Shown here one piece after another: positions 38,336-47,178 of a stretch of DNA of 64,000 nt. The translations under genes were made by a program, and so were the position numbers. Source of the stretch: CAWGCE01 sp964480915 (GTDB taxonomy: Bacteria > Planctomycetota > Planctomycetia > Pirellulales > Pirellulaceae); NCBI GenBank assembly GCA_964480915.1, contig CAYZRS010000017.1, positions 31,310 through 95,309 on the forward strand, given 5' to 3'. The notes below the pieces were generated by a model. The model was not told the DNA's origin. It searched no databases and saw nothing but the letters and a program-made list of their open reading frames with translations. Position 1 is the first letter of the stretch. Every line of letters starts with the position of its first letter.

Positions 38336-38818
38336 CTATCTGGGCTCCGTCGTCTCGGCTGGAGAATTCTTCCACATTTTCCGGGCAGCTACTAGGAAGA
38401 GGATCGTCATCGGCAGTGTTAATCCGAATGGAACAACGAAATCGAACACGGTGGCAACCGATGTCCATGAGGCAATCAGGGCACCGATCGCGATGGCGGA
38501 CATCGCCAGGAAAAGTTGAGTCAAGTTGAACTGAGCCGGTGTTACAGTGACTAGATTCTGTCCGGATGGAATCGACTGCGTTAGCAATTGCTGCGCTTCA
38601 TCTGCCTGATCTTCGGTGACCCAGATTTCGGCGCCGGTGTTGCCGCTACCTGAGACCTGACCGTAGCTCGCGTCTAACACCTCGCCCAGAAGTCGCGCCG
38701 CGACACCTGCTCGGTTCAACTGCTGAACCAACAGATGAGCCTCCGTTGTCGAAGCGGCTCGATAGATGCGCACAAGACGGAGGTGGGGCGATATGGTGGG
38801 AGTGTCGATATCTGACAT
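38336..38818 (-). CDS. DUF2007-domain membrane protein
   Basis: A 160-residue protein. Residues about 14-85 are a DUF2007 signal-transducing-like domain (LVRIYRAASTTEAHLLVQQLNRAGVAARLLGE; AEIWVTEDQADEAQQLL). Two hydrophobic helices follow (FLAMSAIAIGALIASWTSV; FVVPFGLTLPMTILFLVA). The C-terminus is short and polar. The function of DUF2007 is unknown; it is likely an inner-membrane protein. It lies in the space between nusA and the ketosynthase. Confidence 0.75.
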   Translation of the reverse strand: MSDIDTPTISPHLRLVRIYRAASTTEAHLLVQQLNRAGVAARLLGEVLDASYGQVSGSGNTGAEIWVTEDQADEAQQLLTQSIPSGQNLVTVTPAQFNLTQLFLAMSAIAIGALIASWTSVATVFDFVVPFGLTLPMTILFLVAARKMWKNSPAETTEPR

Positions 38819-38916
38819 GGGTACCTTCCTTCACCAGAAAAAGCCAACCGAGGCACGCGTGAAATGGTACGCCGATGATACGTTCGGAACAGGCCAGGGC
38901 TTCAGCGATCGACCGG

Positions 38917-40224
38917 CTACACCGTGCGAACGATGACGGCGCTCGCTTGACCTTGAGGCGTGTAGTTGATGTTCAACACGCTGGAACCGGCCACGACCCC
39001 TGAGGTGGACACTAAGTTAATCGGGCAGCTTGGGTCGGGGGTCCGGCAATTGAGAATGGGGAACAGGTTGCCGTCTCGCATTGCAAGGATGCTCGAGACC
39101 AATTCGACCATGCCGCTGGCAGCGCCCAAGTTGCCGAAGTAGCTCTTGGCTGCCGTCACCGGTGTGGCGGCATCGCCGAGCGCCTTCGCAATCCCGGCCG
39201 CTTCGGCCGCATCGCCGTGCTGCGTTCCGGCACCGTGGGCATGGACATGCCCAAGTTCCTCAGGACGCATGCCGGCGATTCGCAACGCACCACGCATCGC
39301 ATTGCAGACGGCCGTTTCAATATCGGCGACCGAATTCCTGTCGACAACGGTCGAAGAGCCGTATCCGACGATTTCGCCGTAGATCGTTGCTCCGCGGGCG
39401 ACGGCCACGTCATGGTCTTCCAAGACCAAAGCACCGGCGCCTTCTCCGGGGACCATCCCGTTCCGTGCGGCATCAAAGGGACGACTGGCTTCGTTGGGTG
39501 CACAGCCGTTACGAGTCCATTGGGAATGGAGCGACAACTGAACCGCTCGCAACGGCGCAATGCTGCAACCGGTGGCTCCGGCCACAATGCGTTCGGCCGC
39601 GCCGCGACGGATGGTGGCGGTGGCCTCACCCAAGGCAATGTTTGAGGACGCTTCCCGGTAGGTCAGTGAATTGTTTGGGCCACGCAAATCATTGTAGATG
39701 GCGATGTGACTGGCCGGCATGTTGGGTAGGTACTTCAAAAGCCAGAGCGGCGTCACTTCGCCCAGCGCTTGACCTCCCCATTTCTCGAATTCAAAAGTAT
39801 TGCTGCCGTTGATGCACTCTTTGAAACCGTCGATGAATTCTTCTGGCAGCGTAACAATGTGGTCGCAGCCATAAACGACGCCCGACCCTTCCGGCTCAAA
39901 CGAGCCGCGTGCTAGCTGAGCGCTGTGCAGCGCGTGCTGAGCCGCCGCAACGCCCATTTTGATTTCGCGGCACATCAACTTGAGGCCTTTTCGGATGGCC
40001 TTCTTTTGAGTCGCTTCGAGCGGCCCGAAATCGTCGATCTTTCCTGTGAACTCATCGGCCACACCACCGCATGGAAATGCCGATGCGTGCCCGTTGGTTA
40101 ACGCAATCACACCGCTCCGATTGTCTCGAAGCGCATCCCAAGTTTGGTCGGGCGATAGGCCCAGAGGACCAATCACACCCATTCCGGTGATGACGACACG
40201 GCGCGCCGAATTTCGGTCGATCAC
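38917..40224 (-). CDS. beta-ketoacyl synthase homologue lacking catalytic Cys (KS-like)
   Basis: A 435-residue protein with the KAS I/II fold throughout (VVITGMGVIGPLGLSPDQTW at the N-terminus; NGMVPGEGAGALVLED; HVHAHGAGTQHGDAAEA). In the alignment with FabF, the active-site Cys is Glu191 (GPNNSLTYREASSN against TACAS) and the second catalytic His is Asn (AKSYFGNLGAASG against KSQLGHSLGASG). The first His is kept. It therefore should not condense acyl chains and resembles a chain-length-factor or regulatory KS. The start is GTG at 40224. It is near intact fabF, with a secretin-like gene between. Confidence 0.85.
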   Translation of the reverse strand: MIDRNSARRVVITGMGVIGPLGLSPDQTWDALRDNRSGVIALTNGHASAFPCGGVADEFTGKIDDFGPLEATQKKAIRKGLKLMCREIKMGVAAAQHALHSAQLARGSFEPEGSGVVYGCDHIVTLPEEFIDGFKECINGSNTFEFEKWGGQALGEVTPLWLLKYLPNMPASHIAIYNDLRGPNNSLTYREASSNIALGEATATIRRGAAERIVAGATGCSIAPLRAVQLSLHSQWTRNGCAPNEASRPFDAARNGMVPGEGAGALVLEDHDVAVARGATIYGEIVGYGSSTVVDRNSVADIETAVCNAMRGALRIAGMRPEELGHVHAHGAGTQHGDAAEAAGIAKALGDAATPVTAAKSYFGNLGAASGMVELVSSILAMRDGNLFPILNCRTPDPSCPINLVSTSGVVAGSSVLNINYTPQGQASAVIVRTV

Positions 40225-40383
40225 AACTAATGGCCCAACAGATGGGGGAGAGGAAAAGACAAACGTCAGAGATGATTTATCGGCCGCGCGTAGGGCCCGG
40301 CCAGAGGTTGGCCATTCTAGATCAAATCTGCCCGCGTTCTAGCGGTCAGAATGCAGCGATTGGGCAAAAACTTCGGAGGGTGC

Positions 40384-40402
40384 TGGCACCCCTCTGGTGC
40401 CA
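40384..40402 (-). other. hairpin after the secretin-like gene
   Basis: A perfect 7-bp stem (TGGCACC / GGTGCCA) with a five-base loop lies 13 bases past the stop of the secretin-like gene. The T run (GTTTTT) follows only about 14 bases later, so it is a weak terminator candidate. Confidence 0.35.
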
Positions 40403-40414
40403 AACGGGCCGAAT

Positions 40415-41512
40415 TTAGTAGCGGCCCCGGTAATTCAGCCCTTCGTAGCGTTCTTCGCCTTGGGAACTTGCCACAATGTCGCTCAGGCTCCCTTTCGATT
40501 CGATAAAGATCAGGGCGTCCGATCGGGGCGGCCCGCGTTGAACCAGCGGGCGCAGTCCGAGCGGTCCGGTCGCGTTCGGGCTGGGGCGTGGAACGACCCC
40601 GCAGCTGATCACTAAGACTTGGTCGATGGGCCAGCGAAATCGCTCGTGGAGACGCCAGCTGCTGGTCTGTGGGACTTGCACCTGAGCCATTTGGCGAGCC
40701 TGATTGGCTGACGTCGTGGGGACGTTGACGTTGTTCATCTGCTCCAGCTGGCTGGCCTCTAGTTTCAAGACCGCCTCGGCTTCGCGCTTATCGGTCGCCA
40801 ACAGCGGGCTGAGTTTCAGCGTGAAGCCTTCTTCGATTTGGCCCATTTCTTGTCCGTAGTTGCCTGGTAAATTCGAGTTGATCGATTTCACGTAAGCCAT
40901 CGGCCGAGTCCTTTGCACGATATGAGTTTGCCCGTTGCGGACCATGAGGTTGGGCGTGCTGTATTCTCGGAAATCACTGCGTCGGCCTAGATCGTCGAGG
41001 AGTCGAGCGGCATCTTCGCGCTTGATCAGCCAAGCTTCCGTGCCGGGCGTTTGCACCGACAACGGTTTCAACATCGAGAGAGACTTTGTCCGCCAGTTGG
41101 GGCTGTCGACGCTTACCATGCGGATGCCAAACACATTTTTGTCAGTTTCGACGCGAGTAAATCGAGCCACGATTTCGGCAACTGCCGCGTGAATTTCTGG
41201 TGTGTGATAAACGGTCAGTGTGTTGCGATTGGCGCTCAATAACCCGAGCGGTTCAGCAAACCAAATTTCGGTTCCCGTTTCGCGCACCACCCAATCGATA
41301 ATCGCCTGTTCCGGGTTTTGCTGGTTGGGCAAACGCTGCGAATACGGTCGCAGGTCATACTCTTTCCAGATCTGCCCATGTTCATTGGGTAGCGCCGTCG
41401 GTGTCTCGTCTTGTGATTGAGCGTTACCTGCGACGCCGCCAACTGCGCACGCGAGCGTGAGGATCGCGAGAAAGCGACGAGTCAAAACTTGGCAAAAATA
41501 AAAAGGCTGCAT
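40415..41512 (-). CDS. exported protein with secretin-like domain
   Basis: A 365-residue protein with a signal peptide (RFLAILTLACAVGGVAGNAQS). The middle and C-terminal parts resemble type II/III secretion secretin-like sequence (FREYSTPNLMVRNGQTHIVQR; GFTLKLSPLLATDKREAEAVLKLEASQLEQ; DALIFIESKG), but no full pore domain is evident. It lies between the intact and the degenerate ketosynthase on the same strand. The relation to fatty-acid synthesis is not evident; it may be chance. The ATG has AAAGG upstream. Confidence 0.65.
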   Translation of the reverse strand: MQPFYFCQVLTRRFLAILTLACAVGGVAGNAQSQDETPTALPNEHGQIWKEYDLRPYSQRLPNQQNPEQAIIDWVVRETGTEIWFAEPLGLLSANRNTLTVYHTPEIHAAVAEIVARFTRVETDKNVFGIRMVSVDSPNWRTKSLSMLKPLSVQTPGTEAWLIKREDAARLLDDLGRRSDFREYSTPNLMVRNGQTHIVQRTRPMAYVKSINSNLPGNYGQEMGQIEEGFTLKLSPLLATDKREAEAVLKLEASQLEQMNNVNVPTTSANQARQMAQVQVPQTSSWRLHERFRWPIDQVLVISCGVVPRPSPNATGPLGLRPLVQRGPPRSDALIFIESKGSLSDIVASSQGEERYEGLNYRGRY

Positions 41513-41694
41513 GCCTTTGCTCTCGTTGGTCCATGGAATAGGTGGCCGTAGCGCGGCAGAGTATAGGGAAGCGGTCGGCCGGGTCGCAAGGCGGACCGTC
41601 GTCGAAAAGAGTGTCCGTCGAATTGCTTGCTATCGCTGCGAGCAGAGGAGAGGGCAAGTGGCGGAAAGCAGAAGGTGCCACCATCAGCGTTGGG

Positions 41695-42942
41695 CTAAGC
41701 AGGGTCTCGCAGCTGTCCCACGATAACGCTGGCATTGTGACCACCGAAGCCGAAGCTGTTGCTCATCGCTATCGACAGTTGCTTCTCTTTCGGGTGCAGC
41801 GGCGTGTAGTCCAAATCGCAAGCCGGATCGGGATCTTCGAGATTGATCGTGGGCGGGACGACTTGGTGCCGCAGCGCTTTCACTGAGAGCACAAGTTCCA
41901 GACCACCACTAGCACCGAGGGAGTGCCCCAGCTGGCTCTTGGTGCTGGAGATGCTGACTTTTCGGGCATGATCGCCAAAGACACTTTTGATCGCCTGCGT
42001 TTCGGCCTTGTCGCCCAGTGGCGTGCTGGTGCCGTGAGCGTTGATGTAATCGACCGAGGTGGGAGCGATTCCAGCGTCGAGTAGTGCCAGCTCCATCGCT
42101 TTCGCGGCGCCGGTTCCTTGTTCGTCAGGCTGGGTAATATGTCCCGCATCGCAACTGGCACCGAAGCCCAAGACTTCGCAGTAGATATTGGCTCCCCGAG
42201 CCTTGGCGTGTTCGAGTTCCTCGAATACGAGCAGTCCGGCACCTTCGCTGAGGACGAAGCCATCGCGTCCAGAATCAAAGGGGCGGCTGGCACGGGCCGG
42301 TTCGTCGTTACGGCGAGAAAGGGCCTTCATGTTCTGAAAGCTGCTCAATCCCATGGGGGTCAGCGCCGCTTCGGTGCCCCCGGTGACGACGACGTCCGAT
42401 TCGTTGCGTTGGATTGATTTCATCGCGTCGCCGATGGCGTTGGTTGCACTAGCGCAGGCCGTAGCGACGGAGTAGTTGATCCCTTGCATGCCGTAGGCGA
42501 TCGCCAGATTGCCGCCGGCCGCGTTGAGCATCATTTTGGGGACGGTGAACGCAGAGACGCGATCGGGACCCTTTTGGACAAGCCTTTCGACCTGGTTTTC
42601 GATTTCTAACAGGCCGCCAATGCCGGAACCGAGGATGACACCGCAGCGGAACGAGTCCTCGTCCGAAATCTGGATGCCAGAATCCGTGACGGCATCTGTA
42701 CCGGCCACCATGGCGAATTGCGTGAAGCGATCGACACGCTTGATTTCCTTCGCCGGCATATAGTCGACGGGATTCCAATCATAGAGATCCCCGCCAAACC
42801 TGACCTTGAAGTCAGTCGTATCGAAAAGCTTAACAGGGTGGATCCCGCTTTCTCCGGCGAGAACCTTTTTCCACAGCTCATCGACTCGACAACTAAGTGA
42901 AGAGACGACTCCGAGCCCGGTGACGACGACGCGTCGTTTCAT
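41695..42942 (-). CDS. fabF: beta-ketoacyl-ACP synthase II
   Basis: A 415-residue condensing enzyme. Catalytic residues intact: Cys163 in SVATACASATNAIGDA, the His in NAHGTSTPLGDKAE, and the His in STKSQLGHSLGASGG. It elongates acyl-ACP with malonyl-ACP. The gene follows acpP by 29 bases in the usual acpP-fabF order. Confidence 0.96.
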   Translation of the reverse strand: MKRRVVVTGLGVVSSLSCRVDELWKKVLAGESGIHPVKLFDTTDFKVRFGGDLYDWNPVDYMPAKEIKRVDRFTQFAMVAGTDAVTDSGIQISDEDSFRCGVILGSGIGGLLEIENQVERLVQKGPDRVSAFTVPKMMLNAAGGNLAIAYGMQGINYSVATACASATNAIGDAMKSIQRNESDVVVTGGTEAALTPMGLSSFQNMKALSRRNDEPARASRPFDSGRDGFVLSEGAGLLVFEELEHAKARGANIYCEVLGFGASCDAGHITQPDEQGTGAAKAMELALLDAGIAPTSVDYINAHGTSTPLGDKAETQAIKSVFGDHARKVSISSTKSQLGHSLGASGGLELVLSVKALRHQVVPPTINLEDPDPACDLDYTPLHPKEKQLSIAMSNSFGFGGHNASVIVGQLRDPA

Positions 42943-42971
42943 GCTCGCGCTCGCAAAAGTACGTCCACAGT

Positions 42972-43211
42972 TTAAGAGTCTTGAGACTCTTCAATGAACT
43001 TGATCGCTTGACCAACGGTAGTAATTTTTTCTGCCGCATCATCGGGGATGTTGATGTCGAACTCTTCTTCGAGTTCCATCACTAGCTCAACGGTGTCTAG
43101 TGAGTCCGCACCAAGATCATTAACGAATGATGTCTCTGCGGAGACCTTATCCTTGTCCACGCCCAATTGCTCGGCAACGATGTCTATGACTCGCTCTTGA
43201 ACAGCTGCCAC
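42972..43211 (-). CDS. acpP: acyl carrier protein
   Basis: The phosphopantetheine Ser is in GADSLDTVELVMELEEEF, as in all ACPs. The upstream ATG at 43220 touches its AGGAGG (no spacing). The GTG at 43211 is nine bases from the same AGGAGG and gives AAVQERVIDIVAEQLGV, which lines up with the start of typical ACPs; it is therefore preferred (79 residues, against 82 from the ATG). Confidence 0.95.
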   Translation of the reverse strand: MAAVQERVIDIVAEQLGVDKDKVSAETSFVNDLGADSLDTVELVMELEEEFDINIPDDAAEKITTVGQAIKFIEESQDS

Positions 43212-43233
43212 CTTCGCCATCCTCCTACTTTAT
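43212..43233 (-). promoter_or_regulatory. acpP ribosome-binding site that favours GTG start
   Basis: AGTAGGAGG ends directly before the ATG at 43220, too close to serve it, and is nine bases from the GTG at 43211. See the acpP entry. Confidence 0.6.
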
Positions 43234-43345
43234 TTCCTCGCGTCGTACATGACGCGATAGGTACTCATTTGATTTCGTCGGAACTATTTCCCGTTTCTCT
43301 CAGCATAAAAGCAAAGAGCCGGGAAGGTCCCGATGTCAGCCCCAC

Positions 43346-43375
43346 AAGATAGTTCAATCTTGTCAGGGTGGTCAA
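43346..43375 (-). promoter_or_regulatory. putative promoter for acpP
   Basis: On the minus strand, TTGACC (43370-43375) and TATCTT (43346-43351) are 18 bases apart, about 125 bases before the acpP start. A fair sigma-70 match, found by eye. It would separate acpP-fabF transcription from fabG. Confidence 0.45.
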
Positions 43376-43516
43376 TATAGGTCAGGTCGTTGTCAGCGGG
43401 AATTTGGCTTGTTTCGCCGCCATCATTCGGCACAAAACCCAAGGATTGCCAAGATTCTGTTACCTGAATCGTTTCGTTTTCTGCCTCTCAAGTCAACCTT
43501 TACTTGGTTGCCTTTA

Positions 43517-44302
43517 CTAGCCAATCATTCCACCATCTACGGTGAGAACTTGTCCGGTGATATACGACGCGGCGGGGCTAGCCAAGAACAATACGGCTGC
43601 TCCCACATCTTCAGGACGCCCCAATCGCTTGCAAGGGATCCTTTCCAGGACTTTTGCCACGATCGACTCGCCTAAAACGGCCGTCATTTCACTTTCAATA
43701 AAGCCTGGAGCGACCGCATTCACGGTGACTTTGCGGCCGGCAATTTCCCGGGCGAGGCTGCGTGTCATCCCAATTAGGCCGGCTTTTGAGGCCGAATAAT
43801 TTGTTTGGCCTGCGTTCCCAATCAGACCGGACACGCTAGAGATGTTGATAATTCGACCATATCGGGCCCGCATCATGACCCGAGTTGCGGCACGCGACAT
43901 TAAAAAAGCACCACGCAGATTCGTATTGATCACCGTGTCCCACTCTTCATCGGTCATGCGTGGTAGCAGAGTGTCCCGCGTCACGCCCGCATTGTTCACC
44001 AAGACGTCGACCCGATCCCAGGTTTCCACGACCTTGTCGACAACCGCTTCGACGCTTTCGCGGTTGGAAACGTCACCAGAAATGGCCTCTGCGGTGCCGC
44101 CCGCTTCCGTGATTGCCGCTACCGTTTCTGCCAGTTTCTCTTCGTTCCGCGCAACGCAGGCAACTTTGGCATTATTCGTGGCTAGCGCCAACGCGATCGC
44201 GCGGCCCAGTCCTTGCGAAGCGCCAGTAACGATCGCGACTTGCTCGCTCAGGTCCGCCCGCAGATCAAGCGAACGATCTACTGTGGTCGCAGTATCTGTC
44301 AT
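43517..44302 (-). CDS. fabG: 3-oxoacyl-[acyl-carrier-protein] reductase
   Basis: A 261-residue short-chain dehydrogenase. The NADPH site TGASQGLGRAIALALA, NNAG (VNNAGVTRDTLLPRM), Ser-Tyr-Lys catalytic set (NISSVSGLIGNAGQTNYSASKAG) and C-terminal SYITGQVLTVDGGM are all present. It reduces beta-ketoacyl-ACP. It lies between rpmF and acpP. Confidence 0.95.
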   Translation of the reverse strand: MTDTATTVDRSLDLRADLSEQVAIVTGASQGLGRAIALALATNNAKVACVARNEEKLAETVAAITEAGGTAEAISGDVSNRESVEAVVDKVVETWDRVDVLVNNAGVTRDTLLPRMTDEEWDTVINTNLRGAFLMSRAATRVMMRARYGRIINISSVSGLIGNAGQTNYSASKAGLIGMTRSLAREIAGRKVTVNAVAPGFIESEMTAVLGESIVAKVLERIPCKRLGRPEDVGAAVLFLASPAASYITGQVLTVDGGMIG

Positions 44303-44409
44303 ATTGTGTTCTCGCAGAATGAATCTCTAGCGGTAAGAGTCAGCAAAGCGATGCGCGAGCCAACCAGAAGGGGATTCTTTGTCAACGACAAGAACCGCAC
44401 ACAACGCAG

Positions 44410-44595
44410 CTACGCCGCGCCTTCGGACTCAACGACAACACGCCCTTGGTAATAGCCACAAGTTGGGCATACCGTGTGAGTCGGAACCGACTGGCTACAT
44501 TTCGGGCAGAACATGATCTGTCTGGCCGTCTTCGAGTCGTGCGAACGTCGCTTACCGGAGCGCGAGTTGGAATGTTTTCTTTTGGGGACAGCCAT
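44410..44595 (-). CDS. rpmF: 50S ribosomal protein L32
   Basis: A 61-residue protein. MAVPKRKHSNSRSGKRRSHD at the start is typical. Two CxxC pairs (CPKC, CPTC) form a zinc-binding form of L32. It sits upstream of fabG, a common neighbourhood of rpmF with fatty-acid genes, although plsX and fabD are not here. Confidence 0.95.
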   Translation of the reverse strand: MAVPKRKHSNSRSGKRRSHDSKTARQIMFCPKCSQSVPTHTVCPTCGYYQGRVVVESEGAA

Positions 44596-44777
44596 GGAAT
44601 TCTCTCAGTGCTAAGGGGTGGCACCTATATGTGCGACCAATCCCTGAATTTAGAAGTCCCTAGATGGCATGTCAACCGAACCCCCGTCCGCTTTCGCCGG
44701 CAGCAGCGGTCGAAACGGCCCTGTGCGGCCGAAATTTCGGCACACTTTACCCTGGCCAACACCCCGATTCGGACAGG

Positions 44778-46049
44778 CTAGTGATCGGCCAAATCTCGCC
44801 CAATAAGTGTTTCAATGACCGAACAGGGAACCGCATAAGGCTCCTGAATGGCCGTTAATCGTTGTTTTACCGCCGCGCACGATGCGGCCACCTGCGGCTC
44901 GGCAAGCAACTTGCCCAATTTTTTCGCCACCGCGGCCGGTTTGTACTTCTTGGGGGGCAGCCAATCTCCAATCCCCAATCGTTGGATTCGCCGCGCATTG
45001 TCGGGCTGATCGTGGCTCAGCGGCATGATCAACTGCGGGATCCCCGCTTCCATCGCCTGCGCGGTCGTGCCAATCCCGCCGTGATGGGAAATTCCGCAAC
45101 AATGGGGCAGGACGGTTTGAAACGGTGCGTAGCGAAAGTGTTGGACGCCGGCTGGCAGGTTCGCCGGAATGTGTTCGGTAAATTTGGAGAACAGCATTCC
45201 GCGGCGTCCTAGTTGCTGGCATGCAGCGGCCGCTGCTGCGAAGAATTGACGACCAAACATATTCCCCGATCCGGGCGTAAACGCGATCGGCGGTTCGCCG
45301 TCGCCAAGAAACGCTTTGACATCGTCTGGCAAGGGTTCGTTGCGACGTTCATTCCACATGGGAAAATTTGTCAGCTGCACCTGAACCGGCCAATCGGGCT
45401 GGGGCGGTGCGTACCACTCGGGGAAGAGGCCAAGAATGCACTGAGGCGAATGCCACCAGCGGGTCAATTGACGAATCGCCGGCAGCTGCAGCTCGCGCCG
45501 TACTTCATTCAGTTGCGGCATCACGTTGGGATCGAGCACAAACCGCTCGCCGATCCAATACTGAAGTCGCTTCAACCATCTGGGAGCGCGTTCAGAAAAG
45601 CCAAACAGCGCTGGCGTTTCATACTCACTCCAAATCACCGCCGGCTGCAGATCGATGGTCGCCAACGGAACTTGGAGATGCTCGTGAGCCAATCGGATTC
45701 CAAGTCCCAAGCAACTGGTCGCGACGACCGTGTTACCCACCTCATATCTTTCGGCGACGCGCTCGTAGCCGCGGCGGATGACATCGGCGGTCAGCATTCG
45801 CAAGATCGTTTTGGCGCCATTCAGCGGATGCCAAACTTGTTCGTTGCCGACCAAACGCAGGAACTCATCTTTCGACAACACATCGACGAATTCTAACCCA
45901 ACTCGTTCCACCGTTTCCTGGAAATAACCGCTCGTTAGTACCGTGACACGATGTCCGCGGTTCTTCAGCGCCTCGCCGAGTCCAACAAACGGGTAGACAT
46001 CGCCGGCGCTGCCGACCGGGCACAGTAAGATATTTGCAGAGTCTGCCAT
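44778..46049 (-). CDS. glycosyltransferase, UGT/MGT-like (GT1)
   Basis: A 423-residue GT-B fold enzyme. N-terminal LLCPVGSAGDVYPFVGLGEALKNRGHRV is the GT1 acceptor-domain start; the C-terminal nucleotide-sugar motif is ISHHGGIGTTAQAMEAGIPQLIMPLSHDQPDNA. The family usually uses UDP-sugar donors on lipids or small molecules. The substrate is unknown. It starts 7 bases after the ruvB stop. Confidence 0.9.
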   Translation of the reverse strand: MADSANILLCPVGSAGDVYPFVGLGEALKNRGHRVTVLTSGYFQETVERVGLEFVDVLSKDEFLRLVGNEQVWHPLNGAKTILRMLTADVIRRGYERVAERYEVGNTVVATSCLGLGIRLAHEHLQVPLATIDLQPAVIWSEYETPALFGFSERAPRWLKRLQYWIGERFVLDPNVMPQLNEVRRELQLPAIRQLTRWWHSPQCILGLFPEWYAPPQPDWPVQVQLTNFPMWNERRNEPLPDDVKAFLGDGEPPIAFTPGSGNMFGRQFFAAAAAACQQLGRRGMLFSKFTEHIPANLPAGVQHFRYAPFQTVLPHCCGISHHGGIGTTAQAMEAGIPQLIMPLSHDQPDNARRIQRLGIGDWLPPKKYKPAAVAKKLGKLLAEPQVAASCAAVKQRLTAIQEPYAVPCSVIETLIGRDLADH

Positions 46050-46056
46050 CGGCGAT

Positions 46057-47088
46057 CTACGATTCGAACAGGTGAGACTGACCGCTCGCTTTATCGCCAG
46101 GAGCCATCTGCATGTGTTCTAGAGCGGAAGCTGTCGTCGTGCGGCCACGCGGTGTGCGGATGACGAGCTCGGTCCGCAGTAGAAACGGTTCGACCTCATC
46201 GGCCAGCGTATCGTGCGCAATGTTCATCGTATGCGCGATCGCCTCCACGCCGGCTGGCCCGCCTTGAAACACGCGGATCAGCGTCTCGAGATAACGTCGT
46301 TCTTGCTTTCCCAGTCCCAAATGATCGATGCCGGCCATTTTCAAGGCGGCCTCGGTGATTTCTTGGTTGATGCTGCCATCGGCGCGACTGGTCGCATAGT
46401 CGCGAACCCAGCGGAGCGTATTATTGGCAACGCGAGGTGTCCCGCGGCTGCGCTTCGCGATCATCTGGCACGATAGCTCATCGATCTCGACGTCGAGGAT
46501 GGCCGAGTTGCGAAGGACGATTTGCGCTAGTTCTTCGTCGGTATAGAAGTCGAGATGTTCCCGAAGCTGAAACCGATCGCGCAGCGGTGCCGACAACATG
46601 CCGGCTCGCGTGGTGGCTCCGATCAGCGTGAATGGCTTTAGCCACAAGCTGAGGGTCCGCGCGTTGGCTCCATCGCCGTGCACGATATCGACTCGGAAAT
46701 CTTCCATCGCCGTGTACAAGAACTCTTCCACGACCGTCGGCAGTCGATGAATCTCGTCAATGAACAGGACCGACCGTTCTGAGGCGTTGGTCAGGTACGG
46801 AATGATGTCCTTGGGGGCCGCCAGTGCGGCACCGCTCGCCATCTGGATCGGGACATTCATCGAACTGGGGATGCACATCGCGAATGTCGTTTTGCCCAGT
46901 CCGGGTGGACCATCGAGCAAGATGTGGCCCAGCGGTTCATTGCGCTTGATCGCCGCATCGACAGCGATGTGCAGTCGTTCATAGACCGACCGTTGGCCGA
47001 TCATTTCTTCCATCGACTTTGGTCTGAGGACGCGATCTTCCTCAGTGCCCGCCTCCGTATCGGCGGAAAGAATAGGTTCCCTTGCCAT
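46057..47088 (-). CDS. ruvB: Holliday junction branch migration ATPase RuvB
   Basis: A 343-residue AAA+ motor. Walker A GPPGLGKTT, Walker B LFIDEIHRLP, sensor IGATTRAGMLSAPLRDRF, and C-terminal winged-helix MAGIDHLGLGKQERRYLETLI and RTPRGR. The start is taken at ATG 47088 (MAREPILS); others at 47112 and 47133 are possible. It is on the same strand as ruvC-ruvA, but separated from them by the UbiA and GNAT genes. Confidence 0.95.
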   Translation of the reverse strand: MAREPILSADTEAGTEEDRVLRPKSMEEMIGQRSVYERLHIAVDAAIKRNEPLGHILLDGPPGLGKTTFAMCIPSSMNVPIQMASGAALAAPKDIIPYLTNASERSVLFIDEIHRLPTVVEEFLYTAMEDFRVDIVHGDGANARTLSLWLKPFTLIGATTRAGMLSAPLRDRFQLREHLDFYTDEELAQIVLRNSAILDVEIDELSCQMIAKRSRGTPRVANNTLRWVRDYATSRADGSINQEITEAALKMAGIDHLGLGKQERRYLETLIRVFQGGPAGVEAIAHTMNIAHDTLADEVEPFLLRTELVIRTPRGRTTTASALEHMQMAPGDKASGQSHLFES

Positions 47089-47178
47089 GGGTATCTCGTG
47101 CAATCCGTTCATGGTGAATGAAGGCCGAATCATACCAAAGATTCGGTCGCCTGCCCGGAATTCGCCCGTTTCGCCTCT

